This document shows positions 1 to 10,096 of a DNA stretch of 64,000 nt, piece after piece; position 1 is the first letter of the stretch, and the number at the start of each line of letters is the position of its first letter. Origin of the DNA: a bacterium (GTDB lineage: Bacteria > Pseudomonadota > Alphaproteobacteria > Acetobacterales > Acetobacteraceae); assembly GCA_026224825.1 (NCBI GenBank), contig JAMFRO010000002.1:124001-188000 (forward strand), given 5' to 3'. The notes under the pieces are model-generated. The model ran no database searches and had not been told where the DNA came from. It saw only the letters and a program-made list of their open reading frames with translations. Made by a program: the position numbers and the translations under genes.

Positions 1-1064
1 AGAAAGGCTTTTTCGATGCGCGGGAAAAACGGTGCCAGATCGTCTATCCCGCCCGCTTTGGCCACGCCGCCGGCAATCCACACGAAGCGCTCATAGCAGC
101 CCATGGCGCGGCTCGTGGCATCGGCATTGGTGGCCTTGCTGTCATTGATGAAGCGCACGCCAGCGCGCAGCCCTACCTCCTGCTGCCGGTGCGGTAGGCC
201 GGGGAAGCTCGCAATGCCTTGCGCGATCGCGCCCCAGTCCACCCCCAACGCACGGGCCAGCGCCGTAGCGGCGGAGGTATTTTGCACGTTATGCTTACCC
301 GGCAACGCCTTCACATGCAGCTCCGGAATATCCTCGCCGGAGATTTCCACCATTTTCACATCGCGCGTGTGCAGCCATGCCGCCATCTCGCGCGACTCGG
401 TATCGTCAATGCCGATCACCGCCGTGCAGCCCTCATCCTGGCGCGCGAAAATCTCCCGTTTGGCGGCGGCATAGCCGGCCATGTCCCCGTGCCGTTCCAG
501 ATGATCGGGCGAGAGATTGAGCATTACCGCAACATCGAAGCGCAATGTTGCGATTCGTTCCAACATATAGCTGGACATTTCCAGCACATACACGCCGTTA
601 TCGGGCAAAAGCGGCAGGCTCAGCGCCGCCGGGCCGAGATTTGCCCCCGCCGCATTGGGCACACCGGCTACATCCAGTATATGCGCCAGCAGCGCGGTGG
701 TGGTGGATTTGCCATTCGTGCCGGTAATACCGGCAAACCGGGCGTGGCTCCCCTGCCCGCGCACGGCCTGGTACAGCAGCTCGGCATCGGTGAGAATCGG
801 CACACCCTTCGCGAGCGCCCATTTCGCCTCATCATGCGGCTTGGGCAATTTATGCGGAATGCCGGGTGAGAGCACCAGCGCATCCAGCCGCCCCTTCACT
901 TTCGAAGGCCGCGCCACGTTAAATCCCGCCGCTGCCTCGCGCGACGCGGCATTATCATCCCAGACAAACACTTCCGCGCCCAGCTCGCGCAAGCGTTCCG
1001 CCGCCGGCAGCCCTGCCCGCCCCAGCCCCACTACCGCGTAACGCTTGCCGGAGAAAATGCTCAT
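1..1064 (-). CDS. murD: UDP-N-acetylmuramoylalanine--D-glutamate ligase MurD (3' end cut by window)
   Basis: Cytoplasmic Mur ligase that adds D-glutamate to UDP-MurNAc-L-Ala during peptidoglycan precursor synthesis. Reading leftwards from ATG at 1064, the protein begins [19 protein letters not shown], a Rossmann-type N-terminus typical of MurD. The Mur-ligase ATP loop TGTNGKSTT lies around residue 110-120. About 354 codons are present and the C-terminal domain is lost beyond base 1. The start codon overlaps the mraY stop (ATGA), so it is the last visible gene of the translationally coupled dcw operon. Identity is secure; only the truncation at the window edge limits it. Confidence 0.93.
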   Translation of the reverse strand, partial: MSIFSGKRYAVVGLGRAGLPAAERLRELGAEVFVWDDNAASREAAAGFNVARPSKVKGRLDALVLSPGIPHKLPKPHDEAKWALAKGVPILTDAELLYQAVRGQGSHARFAGITGTNGKSTTTALLAHILDVAGVPNAAGANLGPAALSLPLLPDNGVYVLEMSSYMLERIATLRFDVAVMLNLSPDHLERHGDMAGYAAAKREIFARQDEGCTAVIGIDDTESREMAAWLHTRDVKMVEISGEDIPELHVKALPGKHNVQNTSAATALARALGVDWGAIAQGIASFPGLPHRQQEVGLRAGVRFINDSKATNADATSRAMGCYERFVWIAGGVAKAGGIDDLAPFFPRIEKAF

Positions 1065-2149
1065 CTGATTTTCAGCGTGGCCAGACCCACCAGCCCGAGA
1101 ATCATCGAGATGATCCAGAAACGGATCACGATGGTCGGCTCCGCCCAGCCCTTTTTCTCGAAATGATGGTGCAACGGCGCCATCAGGAACACGCGCCGGC
1201 CGGTGCGCTTGAACCAGAGCACCTGCACGATGACCGAGATGGTCTCGACCACGAACAACCCGCCGACAATGGCCAGCACGATCTCATTCTTGGTCGCCAC
1301 CGCAACCGCACCCAAAGCGCCGCCCAGTGAGAGCGAGCCGGTATCGCCCATGAACACGGCGGCCGGGGGTGCGTTGAACCATAGGAAGCCCAGGCCCGCG
1401 CCGATGAGGGCGGAGAGAAACACCGCCAGCTCGCCCACGCCGGAGACGAAATGCAACTCCAGATAGCCGGAGAAAATCTTGTTGCCGACGAGATAGGCGA
1501 TCAGGGCGAATACGGCTGCGGCGATCATCGTCGGCACGGTGGCCAGACCATCCAGACCATCGGTGAAATTCACCGCATTGGCCGCACCTATCATCACGAA
1601 AAGTGCTACGAAGGGGAATAAAATGCCAAACGGGATGAGTAGATTTTTGAACAACGGCAACGCCAGATCGGTGGCAATGCCCGGCGGCATCAGCGAGATC
1701 ATCCACACGCCCGCGATCAGCCCGATCACGCTTTCGCCCAGCAGCCGCACCCGGCCGGATACGCCTTTGGTGTTGCGCCTGGTCAGCTTCAGATAATCAT
1801 CGGCAAAGCCGATGGCGCCGTAGCCGAAGGTGACAAACATCGTGGCCCAGACAAAGCCGTTGCCGAGATCGCCCCAGAGCAGGACGGAGAATCCGAGGGC
1901 GAGGAGGATCAGCACACCGCCCATGGTGGGCGTGCCTTTTTTCTCCACCAGATGCCGCTCCGGGCCGTCCGAGCGAATCGGCTGGCCATGGCGTTGCACG
2001 GATTTGAGGTAGCGGATCACTTTGGGGCCGAGCCAGAAGCTGATGACCAGAGCCGTGAGGCACGCCCCGCCCGCCCGGAAGGTGATGTACCGGAACAGGT
2101 TGAAGAAATGCACATTCCCAGTCAAATGAAGCGCTAAAAAATAAAACAT
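1061..2149 (-). CDS. mraY: Phospho-N-acetylmuramoyl-pentapeptide transferase MraY
   Basis: Integral membrane enzyme that transfers phospho-MurNAc-pentapeptide to undecaprenyl phosphate, forming lipid I. The 362-residue product shows KKGTPTMGG near residue 70, [10 protein letters not shown] with the catalytic aspartates, [10 protein letters not shown] and the APLHHHFE histidine motif, separated by about ten hydrophobic spans, all as in the family. I chose ATG at 2149 ([11 protein letters not shown]) rather than the longer in-frame extension because it fits the family N-terminus and shares one base with the murF stop (TGATG). It ends in an ATGA overlap with murD. Confidence 0.96.
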   Translation of the reverse strand: MFYFLALHLTGNVHFFNLFRYITFRAGGACLTALVISFWLGPKVIRYLKSVQRHGQPIRSDGPERHLVEKKGTPTMGGVLILLALGFSVLLWGDLGNGFVWATMFVTFGYGAIGFADDYLKLTRRNTKGVSGRVRLLGESVIGLIAGVWMISLMPPGIATDLALPLFKNLLIPFGILFPFVALFVMIGAANAVNFTDGLDGLATVPTMIAAAVFALIAYLVGNKIFSGYLELHFVSGVGELAVFLSALIGAGLGFLWFNAPPAAVFMGDTGSLSLGGALGAVAVATKNEIVLAIVGGLFVVETISVIVQVLWFKRTGRRVFLMAPLHHHFEKKGWAEPTIVIRFWIISMILGLVGLATLKIR

Positions 2150-3486
2150 CAGCCGGGGCTTTCCAGAGCAGAGATAACGTCGCGCATCCGGCTGCCGTAG
2201 CTGCCTTTCACCAAAACAATGTCGCCATCCTCGAGTGCGGCGAGCACAATCGGGGCCAGAGCGGCGGCGGTTTCCGCATGCGCGCCCTGCATGGACTGTG
2301 GCAGCGATTCGAACAAAATTTTGCTCCACGGGCCGGCGGTGAAAACGATGTCGGCACCGTCTTCAACCATGGCGCGCAGGCCGAGATGCTCGGCGGCGGC
2401 ATGCTCACCCAGCTCCAGCATATCGCCCAGCACGGCCACGCGGCGCCCGCGCTGCAGTTTCAGCACGGCGAAGGCGGCGCGCATCGAGGCTTCGGAGGCG
2501 TTGTAGCTTTCGTCCAGCAGTAGCGCCGTACCGCCCGGCACCTTGATATTGCGCCGCGCCCCACGGCCGGAAAACGGCGAGAACCCGTCCAGCGCCGCCG
2601 CTGCCCGGTTCGCATCCAGCCCCAGCGCATGGGCGGCCGCCAGAACGGCGAGCGCGTTGAACGCCATGTGAATGCCCGGTGTGCGCAAGGTCAGATAGAC
2701 TTCGACCCCGCCAACCCGCGCGGTGATCGATCCGGTCTCGGCCGTCTCATCCAATGCCACCAACTGCGCTTCGGTGCCTGGAAATTCCACAACCCGTATG
2801 CCCGGCGGCACCAGCCCGCGCAGAAAATTAAACTGGTCCGACACACGCGGCAGCACGGCTACGCCCTGCGGCACCAGCCCGCCCATGATCGCCGCTTTTT
2901 CATGCGCGATCGCTTCAATGGAGCCCATCAGCCCTATATGCGCCCGCTCGACGGTGGAGATGATCGCCACGTCCGGCCGCACCAGCGCCGCCAGCGGCGC
3001 AATCTCGCCGGGGTGGTTCATGCCGATCTCGAACACGCCGAATGCGGTGTCGCGCGGCATGCGGGCGAGGGTTAAAGGCACGCCGATGTGGTTGTTGAAA
3101 CTGGCCTCGGCGGCGTGCACATTGCCGAAGCCGGACAGCGTGCGGCGTAGCATTTCCTTTACCGTGGTTTTGCCCACGCTGCCGGTAACCGCGACGATTT
3201 TTGCCTCTGACCGCGCCCGCGATGCGGCGCCCAGACGCTCCAGCGCTTGCAGCGTGTCCGGGACGAGAAGCACATTGCCGGGCAGCTCGCGTGAGACCAG
3301 CGCGGCCGCCGCCCCTTTGGCGAAGGCGGTCGCGACGAAATCATGCCCGTCGCGCTCGCCTTGCAAAGCGACGAACAGATCGCCCGGCTGCAACGAGCGC
3401 GTATCGATACTGATGCCGGAAATATCCCAGCCGCGCGCAACGCCCAGTGCCGCCGCCAGCTCTGTTGCGCCCCAGAGCGGGTTCAT
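2149..3486 (-). CDS. murF: UDP-MurNAc-tripeptide--D-Ala-D-Ala ligase MurF
   Basis: Adds the D-Ala-D-Ala dipeptide to the UDP-MurNAc tripeptide, completing the cytoplasmic pentapeptide. The 445-residue product has the Mur-ligase order: N-terminal UDP-substrate domain ([13 protein letters not shown], residues 26-38), ATP loop TGSVGKTT (residues 101-108), a central domain with NNHIGVP, and a C-terminal domain with LLDESYNAS and LGDMLELG. The length is normal for MurF. Its ATG overlaps the murE stop in ATGA and its stop shares a base with the mraY start, so it sits in a tight coupled chain. Confidence 0.96.
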   Translation of the reverse strand: MNPLWGATELAAALGVARGWDISGISIDTRSLQPGDLFVALQGERDGHDFVATAFAKGAAAALVSRELPGNVLLVPDTLQALERLGAASRARSEAKIVAVTGSVGKTTVKEMLRRTLSGFGNVHAAEASFNNHIGVPLTLARMPRDTAFGVFEIGMNHPGEIAPLAALVRPDVAIISTVERAHIGLMGSIEAIAHEKAAIMGGLVPQGVAVLPRVSDQFNFLRGLVPPGIRVVEFPGTEAQLVALDETAETGSITARVGGVEVYLTLRTPGIHMAFNALAVLAAAHALGLDANRAAAALDGFSPFSGRGARRNIKVPGGTALLLDESYNASEASMRAAFAVLKLQRGRRVAVLGDMLELGEHAAAEHLGLRAMVEDGADIVFTAGPWSKILFESLPQSMQGAHAETAAALAPIVLAALEDGDIVLVKGSYGSRMRDVISALESPG

Positions 3487-4889
3487 AGCGCGCCGCCAAG
3501 TTCACGGATCACGGCGGCGTCGTCGAAGGGAATCACCTCGCCCTTTACGATTTGCCCCTGCTCATGGCCTTTGCCGGCCACCACCAGAACATCACCCGGC
3601 GCGAGCCCCGCAAGTGCCGCGGCAATGGCCTCACGGCGGTCGCCTATCTCTATTCCGCCCTTGCAGACGGCCATGATGGCGGCGCGAATCAGGGCGGGGT
3701 TTTCGCTGCGCGGGTTGTCGTCGGTGACGATGCAGACATCGGCCAGTTGTGCCGCCGCCGCGCCCATCAGCGGGCGCTTGCCGGTATCGCGGTCGCCGCC
3801 GGCACCGAATACGATGTGCAATTTGCCTGTGGCATGCGGGCGCAAAGCGCTCAGTACACGGGCTATCGCGTCCGGCGTATGGGCATAGTCAACATAGGCC
3901 GCGGCGCCATTGGGCAGCACCAGTGCACCTTCCAGCCGCCCGCGCACGCCTGTGAGCTGCGGGAGGAGCGAAAATGCGTCGGCAACGCCGCAGGCCTCCG
4001 CCAGGGCTGCCGCCAGCACGGCGTTATCCGCCTGGAAACGGCCTGGCAGGTGTAGCTCCGCAGTCCGCCCGCCGCTCACCAGCAACTGCCCTTCCGGGCG
4101 CGGCTCCACAAGCTCCAGCCCGACCGCCGCAAAATCCAGCCCCTGCAAAGCGGCAATCGCTTTCAGCCGGTGCAATATGCCGGGGGCTATATCCGCCATC
4201 ACCCGTACCGCCCCGCCGCGCTGCATCAGCCGGGCGAATAATTCCAGCTTGGCCTCGCCATAGGCTTCCATGCTGCCGTGGTAATCGAGGTGGTCGCGGG
4301 TGAAATTGGTGAAGCCGGCGGCGGTAAAACGTAAGCCATCCAGCCGGTGCTGCGTGAGGCCGTGGCTGGAGGCTTCCATCGCCACATCGTTCACGCCATC
4401 GCGGGCCAGCTCGGCCAGGGTTTGTGCCAGGGTTACAGGGTCCGGTGTGGTCAGGCTCTCAGCTACAGGCCGCCCCGGCGCCACAACACCCAACGTGCCA
4501 ATGGAGGCCGCGCGGCGCCCGGCGAGGGTAAAAATCTGCCGCAAAAAATCGACCGTACTGGTCTTGCCATTGGTCCCCGTCACGGCGGCCAGACGCTCCG
4601 GCATCCGCCCTGCCAGCTCCACGGCAAATTCCGCCAGTTTCGCGCGCGGCTCGGGTGCTGTGATGAGCTTGCGCGGCGGCACACCCGGCGGCCATTGCGT
4701 ACCCTCGGGCGCCAGCACCGCCGCCGCACCACGCGCCACGGCTTCCGCGATGAAGGCGCGCCCATCGGCCTTCACGCCAGGCAGTGCCGCGAACAAAAAC
4801 CCAGGCCGGACCGCCCGGCTATCCGCCGTTATCCCGGTAATGCCTTGCATCTCAGGAGACACCATCGCCCGTATCCCGTTCCGTGACAT
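3483..4889 (-). CDS. murE: UDP-MurNAc-L-Ala-D-Glu--meso-diaminopimelate ligase MurE
   Basis: Adds the third residue of the peptidoglycan stem peptide. It shows the ATP loop TGTNGKTS (residues 104-111), the YDYAHTPD-like YVDYAHTPDAI segment, and DNPR at residues 391-394, the motif associated with meso-diaminopimelate rather than lysine specificity; the wall is therefore predicted to be DAP-type. The start is uncertain: ATG at 4889 has a GGGTAG upstream but overlaps ftsI by 38 bases, ATG at 4865 is weaker, and ATG at 4850 lies just past the ftsI TGA and leaves a slightly short N-terminus. I list the longest form. Confidence 0.93.
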   Translation of the reverse strand: MSRNGIRAMVSPEMQGITGITADSRAVRPGFLFAALPGVKADGRAFIAEAVARGAAAVLAPEGTQWPPGVPPRKLITAPEPRAKLAEFAVELAGRMPERLAAVTGTNGKTSTVDFLRQIFTLAGRRAASIGTLGVVAPGRPVAESLTTPDPVTLAQTLAELARDGVNDVAMEASSHGLTQHRLDGLRFTAAGFTNFTRDHLDYHGSMEAYGEAKLELFARLMQRGGAVRVMADIAPGILHRLKAIAALQGLDFAAVGLELVEPRPEGQLLVSGGRTAELHLPGRFQADNAVLAAALAEACGVADAFSLLPQLTGVRGRLEGALVLPNGAAAYVDYAHTPDAIARVLSALRPHATGKLHIVFGAGGDRDTGKRPLMGAAAAQLADVCIVTDDNPRSENPALIRAAIMAVCKGGIEIGDRREAIAAALAGLAPGDVLVVAGKGHEQGQIVKGEVIPFDDAAVIRELGGAL

Positions 4890-6930
4890 GGCTACCCAGC
4901 ATCGAGGGCGAGACCGGTGCCATCACCCCATCATGCCGCCGCCGGTGCACATGCGCCGCCGCTGGTACCGGGGTCACCCCCGTGGCGGCTGCCGTGCCCG
5001 GCTTTACCACCGCCAAAGCGGAGGCCGGCGGTGCGGCGCCCATCAACTCATAGGCAAACGGATTGGCACCCGGCGGCAGCGGCCGCCCCGGCCCCAGGGC
5101 AATCTGCCCCGGCGGTGCCGTGGGGCTCAGCGGCACGGTCAGCCGTTGGTCCAGTGCCGCCAGTTGCACACCATCGGCCGGCATGATGCCCAGCATGGGG
5201 CCGATGCGCGCGATGATGCGGCCCACGCCAGGGGCGGCGATGTAGCCGCCGGTGGTAAAGCCGTAGGTGGTGGCATCGGGTTTCGGCTGCAGCACCAGCA
5301 CGTACACCACGTATTGCGGGTTCTCCATCGGGAAGGCGGCCATGAAGGAGGCGTTGTTGGTGTGCTTGAGGTAGCCGCCATGCGGGCCCACCACCTGGGC
5401 GGTACCGGTCTTGCCGCCTACCACATAGCCCGGCACGGCCGCGTTTTTGCCCGTGCCGTACAGCACCACATTGGTCATCAGCTTGCACATCATGTCGCTC
5501 GTGCCCTGCTGCATGATGCGCAGGCCGGTAGGTTGCACACCCGCAGGGTCCACCGCCAGAAGTGTCGGCTGATAGCGAATCCCGCCGTTGACGATGGGGA
5601 GCACGGCGGTGACCAGTTGCAGCGGCGAGATGGCAATGCCGGCGCCAAACGACACCGTCATCGTCGCCGCCAGACCCCAGTTGTTGAACGAGGGGAATTG
5701 CGGTTTCGGCGGGCCGGGGAGCTGGATGTTCAGCGGCTGGAAGAACTGCTGGCGCGTGTACCAATCCTGTTCGATCTTCGGCCCCAGAACCGTGGCAATG
5801 CGCGAGGCGCCGATGTTGGAGGAGACGTTGAGGATTTCCGGCACCGCCATCCAGTCATGCGCCGGCTCGAAATCGGTGATCTGGAAGCGCCCGACTTTAA
5901 GCGGGTGTGTGGTGTCGAAATAATCCCAGTAATGCACCATGCCGCTATCGAGTGCCATGGCGATGGTCTGCAGTTTGAACACCGAGCCGGGTTCATACGT
6001 GCCGTTCACGCATTTATTGAACTGGTCATTCGGCACGGCGGAGCCGTAGCTGTTCACGTCGTAATCCGGCAGGCTGACCATGGCCAAAATCTCGCCGGTA
6101 TGCGCATTCATAACGATGGCGCAACCGCCGGGCGACTGGAACTCTTTCACCGCCGAGGCCAGCTCATCATGCACGATGCTCTGGATGCCGGCATCTATGG
6201 AGAGGGCCAGCGGCGTGGGGTCACTCGTCAGTCTTTTGTTGAAATACTGTTCCACGCCGGCAACACCGGTGGAATCCACTTTAACGCCGCCCAGAATATG
6301 CGCGGCGAGGTCGCCATCCGGGTAATGCCGCTTCTCATTATTCTCGAAATACACACCGGGAATGCCCAGCGAGTTCACCGCCAGCTCTTCCTGCGGCGTC
6401 AGCTTGCGGTCGAGATAGACGAATTCTTTCCGCTTCTCCACCGGCACGCCCGCGCCTAGCTTCGCGGCGGTTGCAGCTTCATCCACGCCCGGCATGGCGT
6501 TGGCCAGCAGTGTCGCCGCCGCTGCCGGGTCCGGCACCTGCTGCGGGTCGGCGAAGAGTGCTGCACCCGGCAGAGACACAGCCAATATGGTGCCGTTGCG
6601 GTCGGTGATATCGGCCCGGCTCGGCGGCGGCGGGGCCACGCTCAGCGTCGGCTGCATCGCCGCGATCTGCGCCGCGGAGGGGAGCTTCGGGTCAACCACC
6701 GTGGACCAGGTGAGTTTTAGCCCCAGCACGAAATACAGCCCGACGAACAGGCAGGCCGCCACGAGAATCCGCTTGCGGGCGCGGTCCAGCGCCCTTCGCG
6801 TGTCCAGCTCCGGGCTGGTCACGCGCACCTGCTCCATCATCGGCGTGGCGCCGCCGCGCGCGGGGGCGCCTTTGCGTTTTTGCAGCGGTTTGCGGGGCGG
6901 CTCATCACCCGGCGTGAAATTCAACGTCAC
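4852..6930 (-). CDS. ftsI: Septal peptidoglycan transpeptidase FtsI (PBP3)
   Basis: Inner-membrane penicillin-binding protein that cross-links septal peptidoglycan in the divisome with FtsW and FtsL. The 692-residue product has one membrane anchor (about 54-74), a PBP dimerisation domain beginning near residue 103 (SRADITDRNGTILA) and a transpeptidase domain with the catalytic SVFK (316-319), SSN (370-372) and KTGT (507-510). The C-terminus carries an Ala/Pro-rich extension beyond the catalytic domain. The start is GTG at 6930, overlapping the upstream stop as GTGA; this places it in the coupled dcw chain. Confidence 0.96.
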   Translation of the reverse strand: MTLNFTPGDEPPRKPLQKRKGAPARGGATPMMEQVRVTSPELDTRRALDRARKRILVAACLFVGLYFVLGLKLTWSTVVDPKLPSAAQIAAMQPTLSVAPPPPSRADITDRNGTILAVSLPGAALFADPQQVPDPAAAATLLANAMPGVDEAATAAKLGAGVPVEKRKEFVYLDRKLTPQEELAVNSLGIPGVYFENNEKRHYPDGDLAAHILGGVKVDSTGVAGVEQYFNKRLTSDPTPLALSIDAGIQSIVHDELASAVKEFQSPGGCAIVMNAHTGEILAMVSLPDYDVNSYGSAVPNDQFNKCVNGTYEPGSVFKLQTIAMALDSGMVHYWDYFDTTHPLKVGRFQITDFEPAHDWMAVPEILNVSSNIGASRIATVLGPKIEQDWYTRQQFFQPLNIQLPGPPKPQFPSFNNWGLAATMTVSFGAGIAISPLQLVTAVLPIVNGGIRYQPTLLAVDPAGVQPTGLRIMQQGTSDMMCKLMTNVVLYGTGKNAAVPGYVVGGKTGTAQVVGPHGGYLKHTNNASFMAAFPMENPQYVVYVLVLQPKPDATTYGFTTGGYIAAPGVGRIIARIGPMLGIMPADGVQLAALDQRLTVPLSPTAPPGQIALGPGRPLPPGANPFAYELMGAAPPASALAVVKPGTAAATGVTPVPAAAHVHRRRHDGVMAPVSPSMLGSHVTERDTGDGVS

Positions 6931-7715
6931 TGACTGCCGCCCTGCGCCATGCCCAGCAGCGAGCCGCCATCCTCAGAGGGTGCGGGGGATGCCACGGCGC
7001 GCACCGGCACGAGCTGCGCGCCCATCGGCATGCCGCGCGCCGGCGCCGGGCCGGAGGCATCAGCCAGATAGACGGACGAACCCGAATCATGCCGCGTGAC
7101 ATGATGCATGGGAATGGTGGCCACACGCTCAGCCGCCGCATGATGATGCGGCACAACCGGGGCGAGGGATGCGAAATGCACGGGTGCTGCCACCGGCTTG
7201 GCCGCTGGTGCTGGGGCAGATTCCTGCGCGGCAAGCTGCGCGGGTGCCGGGGCAACGGCCGGGGCAACCGCCCCTGGTACAATAGCGGGGGGCACAACAG
7301 CGGCAGTCTGCACCGGTGCGGGCGCAGCTTGTGCTGCTGCCGGCGCAGCGGGCACGGCCGCCGCCAATTGCGGCAGCGCCGGCACGGGGTCTTCCGGATT
7401 ATCGCCCGGCGGTTTGGCACCTGGCGCCGGCAGGCTGGTCCCCAGCGAGGCCATCGTCACCAACTGCCCCGGCTTCATCGGCTGCAACCCGGTAAACTGG
7501 GTTGCCAACTGCGCGAGACGCGACGGGTCCGCCTCCAGCGCCCATTGCGCCTGCAACACGCGGATGCTCTGCTCATCCTGCGTCGTCGCCTCATTGGTGG
7601 CGGAGAGCTGCGCATCCATCGCCTGGCTCTGATGCTTGACCACGAACATCATCGCGCCCGAGAGCACGAAGGCCATGCCGGTGAGAATGGTGAAGGGCCG
7701 GATGATCATGCTCAC
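6927..7715 (-). CDS. ftsL: FtsL-like division protein with long Ala/Pro-rich tail
   Basis: Position between rsmH and ftsI, one N-terminal membrane span (about residues 7-26) and a following short helical segment (SATNEATTQDEQSIRVLQAQW) match FtsL, the bitopic divisome scaffold partner of FtsB/FtsQ. The sequence LAQLATQFTGLQPMKPGQLV resembles the conserved end of the alphaproteobacterial FtsL family. From about residue 95 the protein continues for some 165 residues of low-complexity Ala/Pro-rich sequence with His clusters, unlike the roughly 100-residue classical FtsL. ATGA overlap with rsmH. Identification rests mainly on synteny and topology. Confidence 0.8.
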   Translation of the reverse strand: MSMIIRPFTILTGMAFVLSGAMMFVVKHQSQAMDAQLSATNEATTQDEQSIRVLQAQWALEADPSRLAQLATQFTGLQPMKPGQLVTMASLGTSLPAPGAKPPGDNPEDPVPALPQLAAAVPAAPAAAQAAPAPVQTAAVVPPAIVPGAVAPAVAPAPAQLAAQESAPAPAAKPVAAPVHFASLAPVVPHHHAAAERVATIPMHHVTRHDSGSSVYLADASGPAPARGMPMGAQLVPVRAVASPAPSEDGGSLLGMAQGGSQ

Positions 7716-8665
7716 AGCCTTTCCCCAAGCTTTTCCCCGAGCTTTTCCAGGGCGCGCAGTTTCGCACTGCGCGCACGCGGGTTGGCGCGCATTTCCGCCT
7801 GCCCCGGTGTCACGGCCTTGCGCGTCACCAGCTCAAACCGCGCCGCCTCGGGCCGCGCATAACCCGCCGGGTCATGCCGCGATGCCGCCGGCTCACGCCC
7901 CGCGGCCTTGCTGAAAAAACTCTTCACGATGCGATCTTCCAGCGAGTGGAAGCTCACCACCACCAGCCGCCCGCCCGGCTTGAGCATCGCCGCCGCCTGG
8001 GCCAAAGCCGCCTCGATATCGGAGAGCTCCTCATTCACCGCGATGCGCAGCGCCTGAAAACTTCTGGTCGCCGGGTCGATGCCCGATTTATCCGGTCTCA
8101 CAACACTCCGTATCACGCCAGCCAGATCCGACGTCGTCTCAAATTTTTGGGCCCGGCGCCGCTCGACAATCGCTTTCGCAATTTTCCGCGAGGCCTTCTC
8201 GTCGCCATACTCATACAAAATATCTGCAAGTTCGGATTCGGGGCAAAGGTTTACAATCTGCGCCGCGTTCTTTCCGCTGCTGCCCATCTGCATATCCAAA
8301 GGCCCGTCAAGGCGGAAAGAGAAACCGCGCGCCGGATCGTCGATCTGATACGATGACACACCGAGATCGAACACCGCGCCATCGAGCGCGATTACCCCCA
8401 GCACCTCCAGAAGAGCGGCAAGATTGCCGATCCTGCCTTCACAAATCGAAAACCGCTCCGGGTACGCGGCGGCAAATTCTTGCGCCCTTGCAACGGCCGC
8501 GGGGTCACGGTCTATCGCCACCAGCGCGCACGCCGCCGAGTCGAGAATCGCTTTCGCATAGCCGCCGCCGCCGAACGTGCCGTCGAGATATACCCCGCCA
8601 TCACGCGGTTGCAGCGTCTGCACCGCCTCATCACGCAGCACGGGAATATGTGAAAACTCTGTCAT
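7712..8665 (-). CDS. rsmH: 16S rRNA (cytosine(1402)-N4)-methyltransferase RsmH (MraW)
   Basis: SAM-dependent enzyme that methylates N4 of C1402 in the ribosomal P site. The product (317 residues) begins MTEFSHIPVLRDEAVQ and contains the SAM-binding GTFGGGGYAKAIL, FDLGVSSYQID, the DMQM segment and VVSFHSLEDRIVKSFF, all hallmarks of RsmH. An upstream in-frame extension to 8791 is rejected, since ATG at 8665 overlaps the mraZ stop as ATGA and gives the family N-terminus. Confidence 0.96.
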   Translation of the reverse strand: MTEFSHIPVLRDEAVQTLQPRDGGVYLDGTFGGGGYAKAILDSAACALVAIDRDPAAVARAQEFAAAYPERFSICEGRIGNLAALLEVLGVIALDGAVFDLGVSSYQIDDPARGFSFRLDGPLDMQMGSSGKNAAQIVNLCPESELADILYEYGDEKASRKIAKAIVERRRAQKFETTSDLAGVIRSVVRPDKSGIDPATRSFQALRIAVNEELSDIEAALAQAAAMLKPGGRLVVVSFHSLEDRIVKSFFSKAAGREPAASRHDPAGYARPEAARFELVTRKAVTPGQAEMRANPRARSAKLRALEKLGEKLGERL

Positions 8666-9120
8666 GGTGTCCCCGATGGTGCCGGCGCCCCGAAGGTAAG
8701 CCGTGGCGCCAAAGCCCGCGTGGCTTCGAGGAAGGCTTTCGCCGCCTCCGGTGCCCAGATATGAAAATGCGTCCCGCGCCCCAGAAAACACACAGCCTCA
8801 CCCAATTGCGCCTCGGCCACCAGATGGTCCGGCAGCATGATCCGCCCCTGCCCGTCCAACTCCAGCTCCACCGCATCAGAATAGATCTTTGTGGCAAATC
8901 CCTGGCGGTTGGGATCGGTCTCGGCCATGGCAGCCAGCTCGGCCTCGTATTTGGCGTAATTCGGCGTCGGCCAGCCCTCCACGCAACCGGCAATCAGTGA
9001 GGGGCGCAGCACCAGCGTCATCTCCGTCTCGTGCTTCCACGCATTGCGGAACGCGGCGGGTACCGATACCCGCCCCTTCGCGTCCAGCCTGTTCTCATGG
9101 GTGCCAAAGAGCTGTTTCAT
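8662..9120 (-). CDS. mraZ: Transcriptional regulator MraZ, first gene of the dcw operon
   Basis: DNA-binding repressor of the division/cell-wall operon with two SpoVT-AbrB-like halves. Both carry the family DxxxR signature: D13-R17 in RLDAKGRVSVP and D89-R93 in LDGQGRIMLP. The 152-residue length is usual for the family. It is the promoter-proximal protein gene of the cluster, and two TGGG boxes spaced 10 bases apart lie upstream (9154-9167), compatible with autoregulation. ATG at 9120 gives the canonical MKQLFGTHENRLD-type start. Confidence 0.95.
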   Translation of the reverse strand: MKQLFGTHENRLDAKGRVSVPAAFRNAWKHETEMTLVLRPSLIAGCVEGWPTPNYAKYEAELAAMAETDPNRQGFATKIYSDAVELELDGQGRIMLPDHLVAEAQLGEAVCFLGRGTHFHIWAPEAAKAFLEATRALAPRLTFGAPAPSGTP

Positions 9121-9153
9121 CGGGGCCGTGCGGCGGTTTCCTTCACCACTTTA

Positions 9154-9167
9154 TGGGAAATCATGGG
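9154..9167. promoter_or_regulatory. Candidate MraZ operator boxes
   Basis: Two TGGG tetramers on the plus strand start at 9154 and 9164, one helical turn apart, 34-47 bases upstream of the mraZ start codon. MraZ in E. coli is known to bind TGGGN direct repeats with 5-base spacers upstream of its own promoter. Only two boxes are visible and their orientation relative to the gene may differ, so this is suggestive only. Confidence 0.3.
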
Positions 9168-9290
9168 TGTAAGCTCCACTACCATGGCCCACCGTGCCGC
9201 GTCAAAGAGAATCGCCCCGCCTCCGCCGCCGAGTCGCGGCGCGTTACCCAGGGGAATCCTGGGGTTTTTCCACAAAATGTTTCCTATTTG

Positions 9291-9308
9291 TTCGCCACCA
9301 GGGGCGAA
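9291..9308 (-). terminator. Hairpin directly after rnpB, possible terminator or 3' boundary
   Basis: TTCGCC at 9291-9296 pairs with GGCGAA at 9303-9308 around a six-base loop, immediately past the P1 helix of RNase P RNA in the transcribed direction. No clear U-run follows, so it may be a processing or weak termination signal. A second hairpin (CCCAGG 9247-9252 with CCTGGG 9258-9263) lies a little further on. Confidence 0.35.
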
Positions 9309-9309
9309 T

Positions 9310-9692
<383 letters not shown>

Positions 9693-9700
9693 GCTGCTCC

Positions 9701-10096
9701 CTAGCCCCTGAAGTCAGGTTGGGTCAACCGGGGCTTTGAAGACGTACGTGCCATGATCACGGCAATCGTGCCCAACTGCACCGTGGTGGCACCCAAAAGC
9801 GCCATCACCACCTGCGCATTCACCAGCCGGCCAGAGGCCTCTATCAGGTGCAGTTTCAACTCGTGCCGGTCGCCAAAAGTCAGCCAAACGATGAAACCCA
9901 GCGTGAACAGGTTCACCACCGCGAACAACACCATGATCCAGATCGAAAGCGCCTTGCGCATCTGCGCATCCTGCAGCGCGATCCTGTCCTGAACCGACAC
10001 ACTGTCATTGGCTTCTGAAAGCGACTTGGCTTGCCCGGCCGCTACCGCAGACAGCATCTCTGCTGCCGGCATGGCGTCCCGAAGCATATCGCTCAT
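9701..10096 (-). CDS. Small two-span membrane protein, function unknown
   Basis: 131 residues. A charged N-terminal half (SEANDSVSVQDRIALQDAQMRKAL) is followed by two hydrophobic spans, about residues 49-72 (LSIWIMVLFAVVNLFTLGF) and 95-115 (VVMALLGATTVQLGTIAVIM), with a short charged loop between. I do not recognise a family. It overlaps the upstream small gene as ATGA, so the two are probably translated together. Its stop (9701-9703) lies about ten bases from the 5' end of rnpB, meaning the rnpB promoter must sit inside this coding region. Confidence 0.75.
   Translation of the reverse strand: MSDMLRDAMPAAEMLSAVAAGQAKSLSEANDSVSVQDRIALQDAQMRKALSIWIMVLFAVVNLFTLGFIVWLTFGDRHELKLHLIEASGRLVNAQVVMALLGATTVQLGTIAVIMARTSSKPRLTQPDFRG

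Noticed and set aside
4300-6459. A 719-codon open frame on the plus strand opposite murE/ftsI
   Set aside because: The opposite strand codes for ftsI and murE with all catalytic motifs intact. Long antisense frames are common in GC-rich DNA; the sequence is Arg/His/Gly-rich without recognised motifs.
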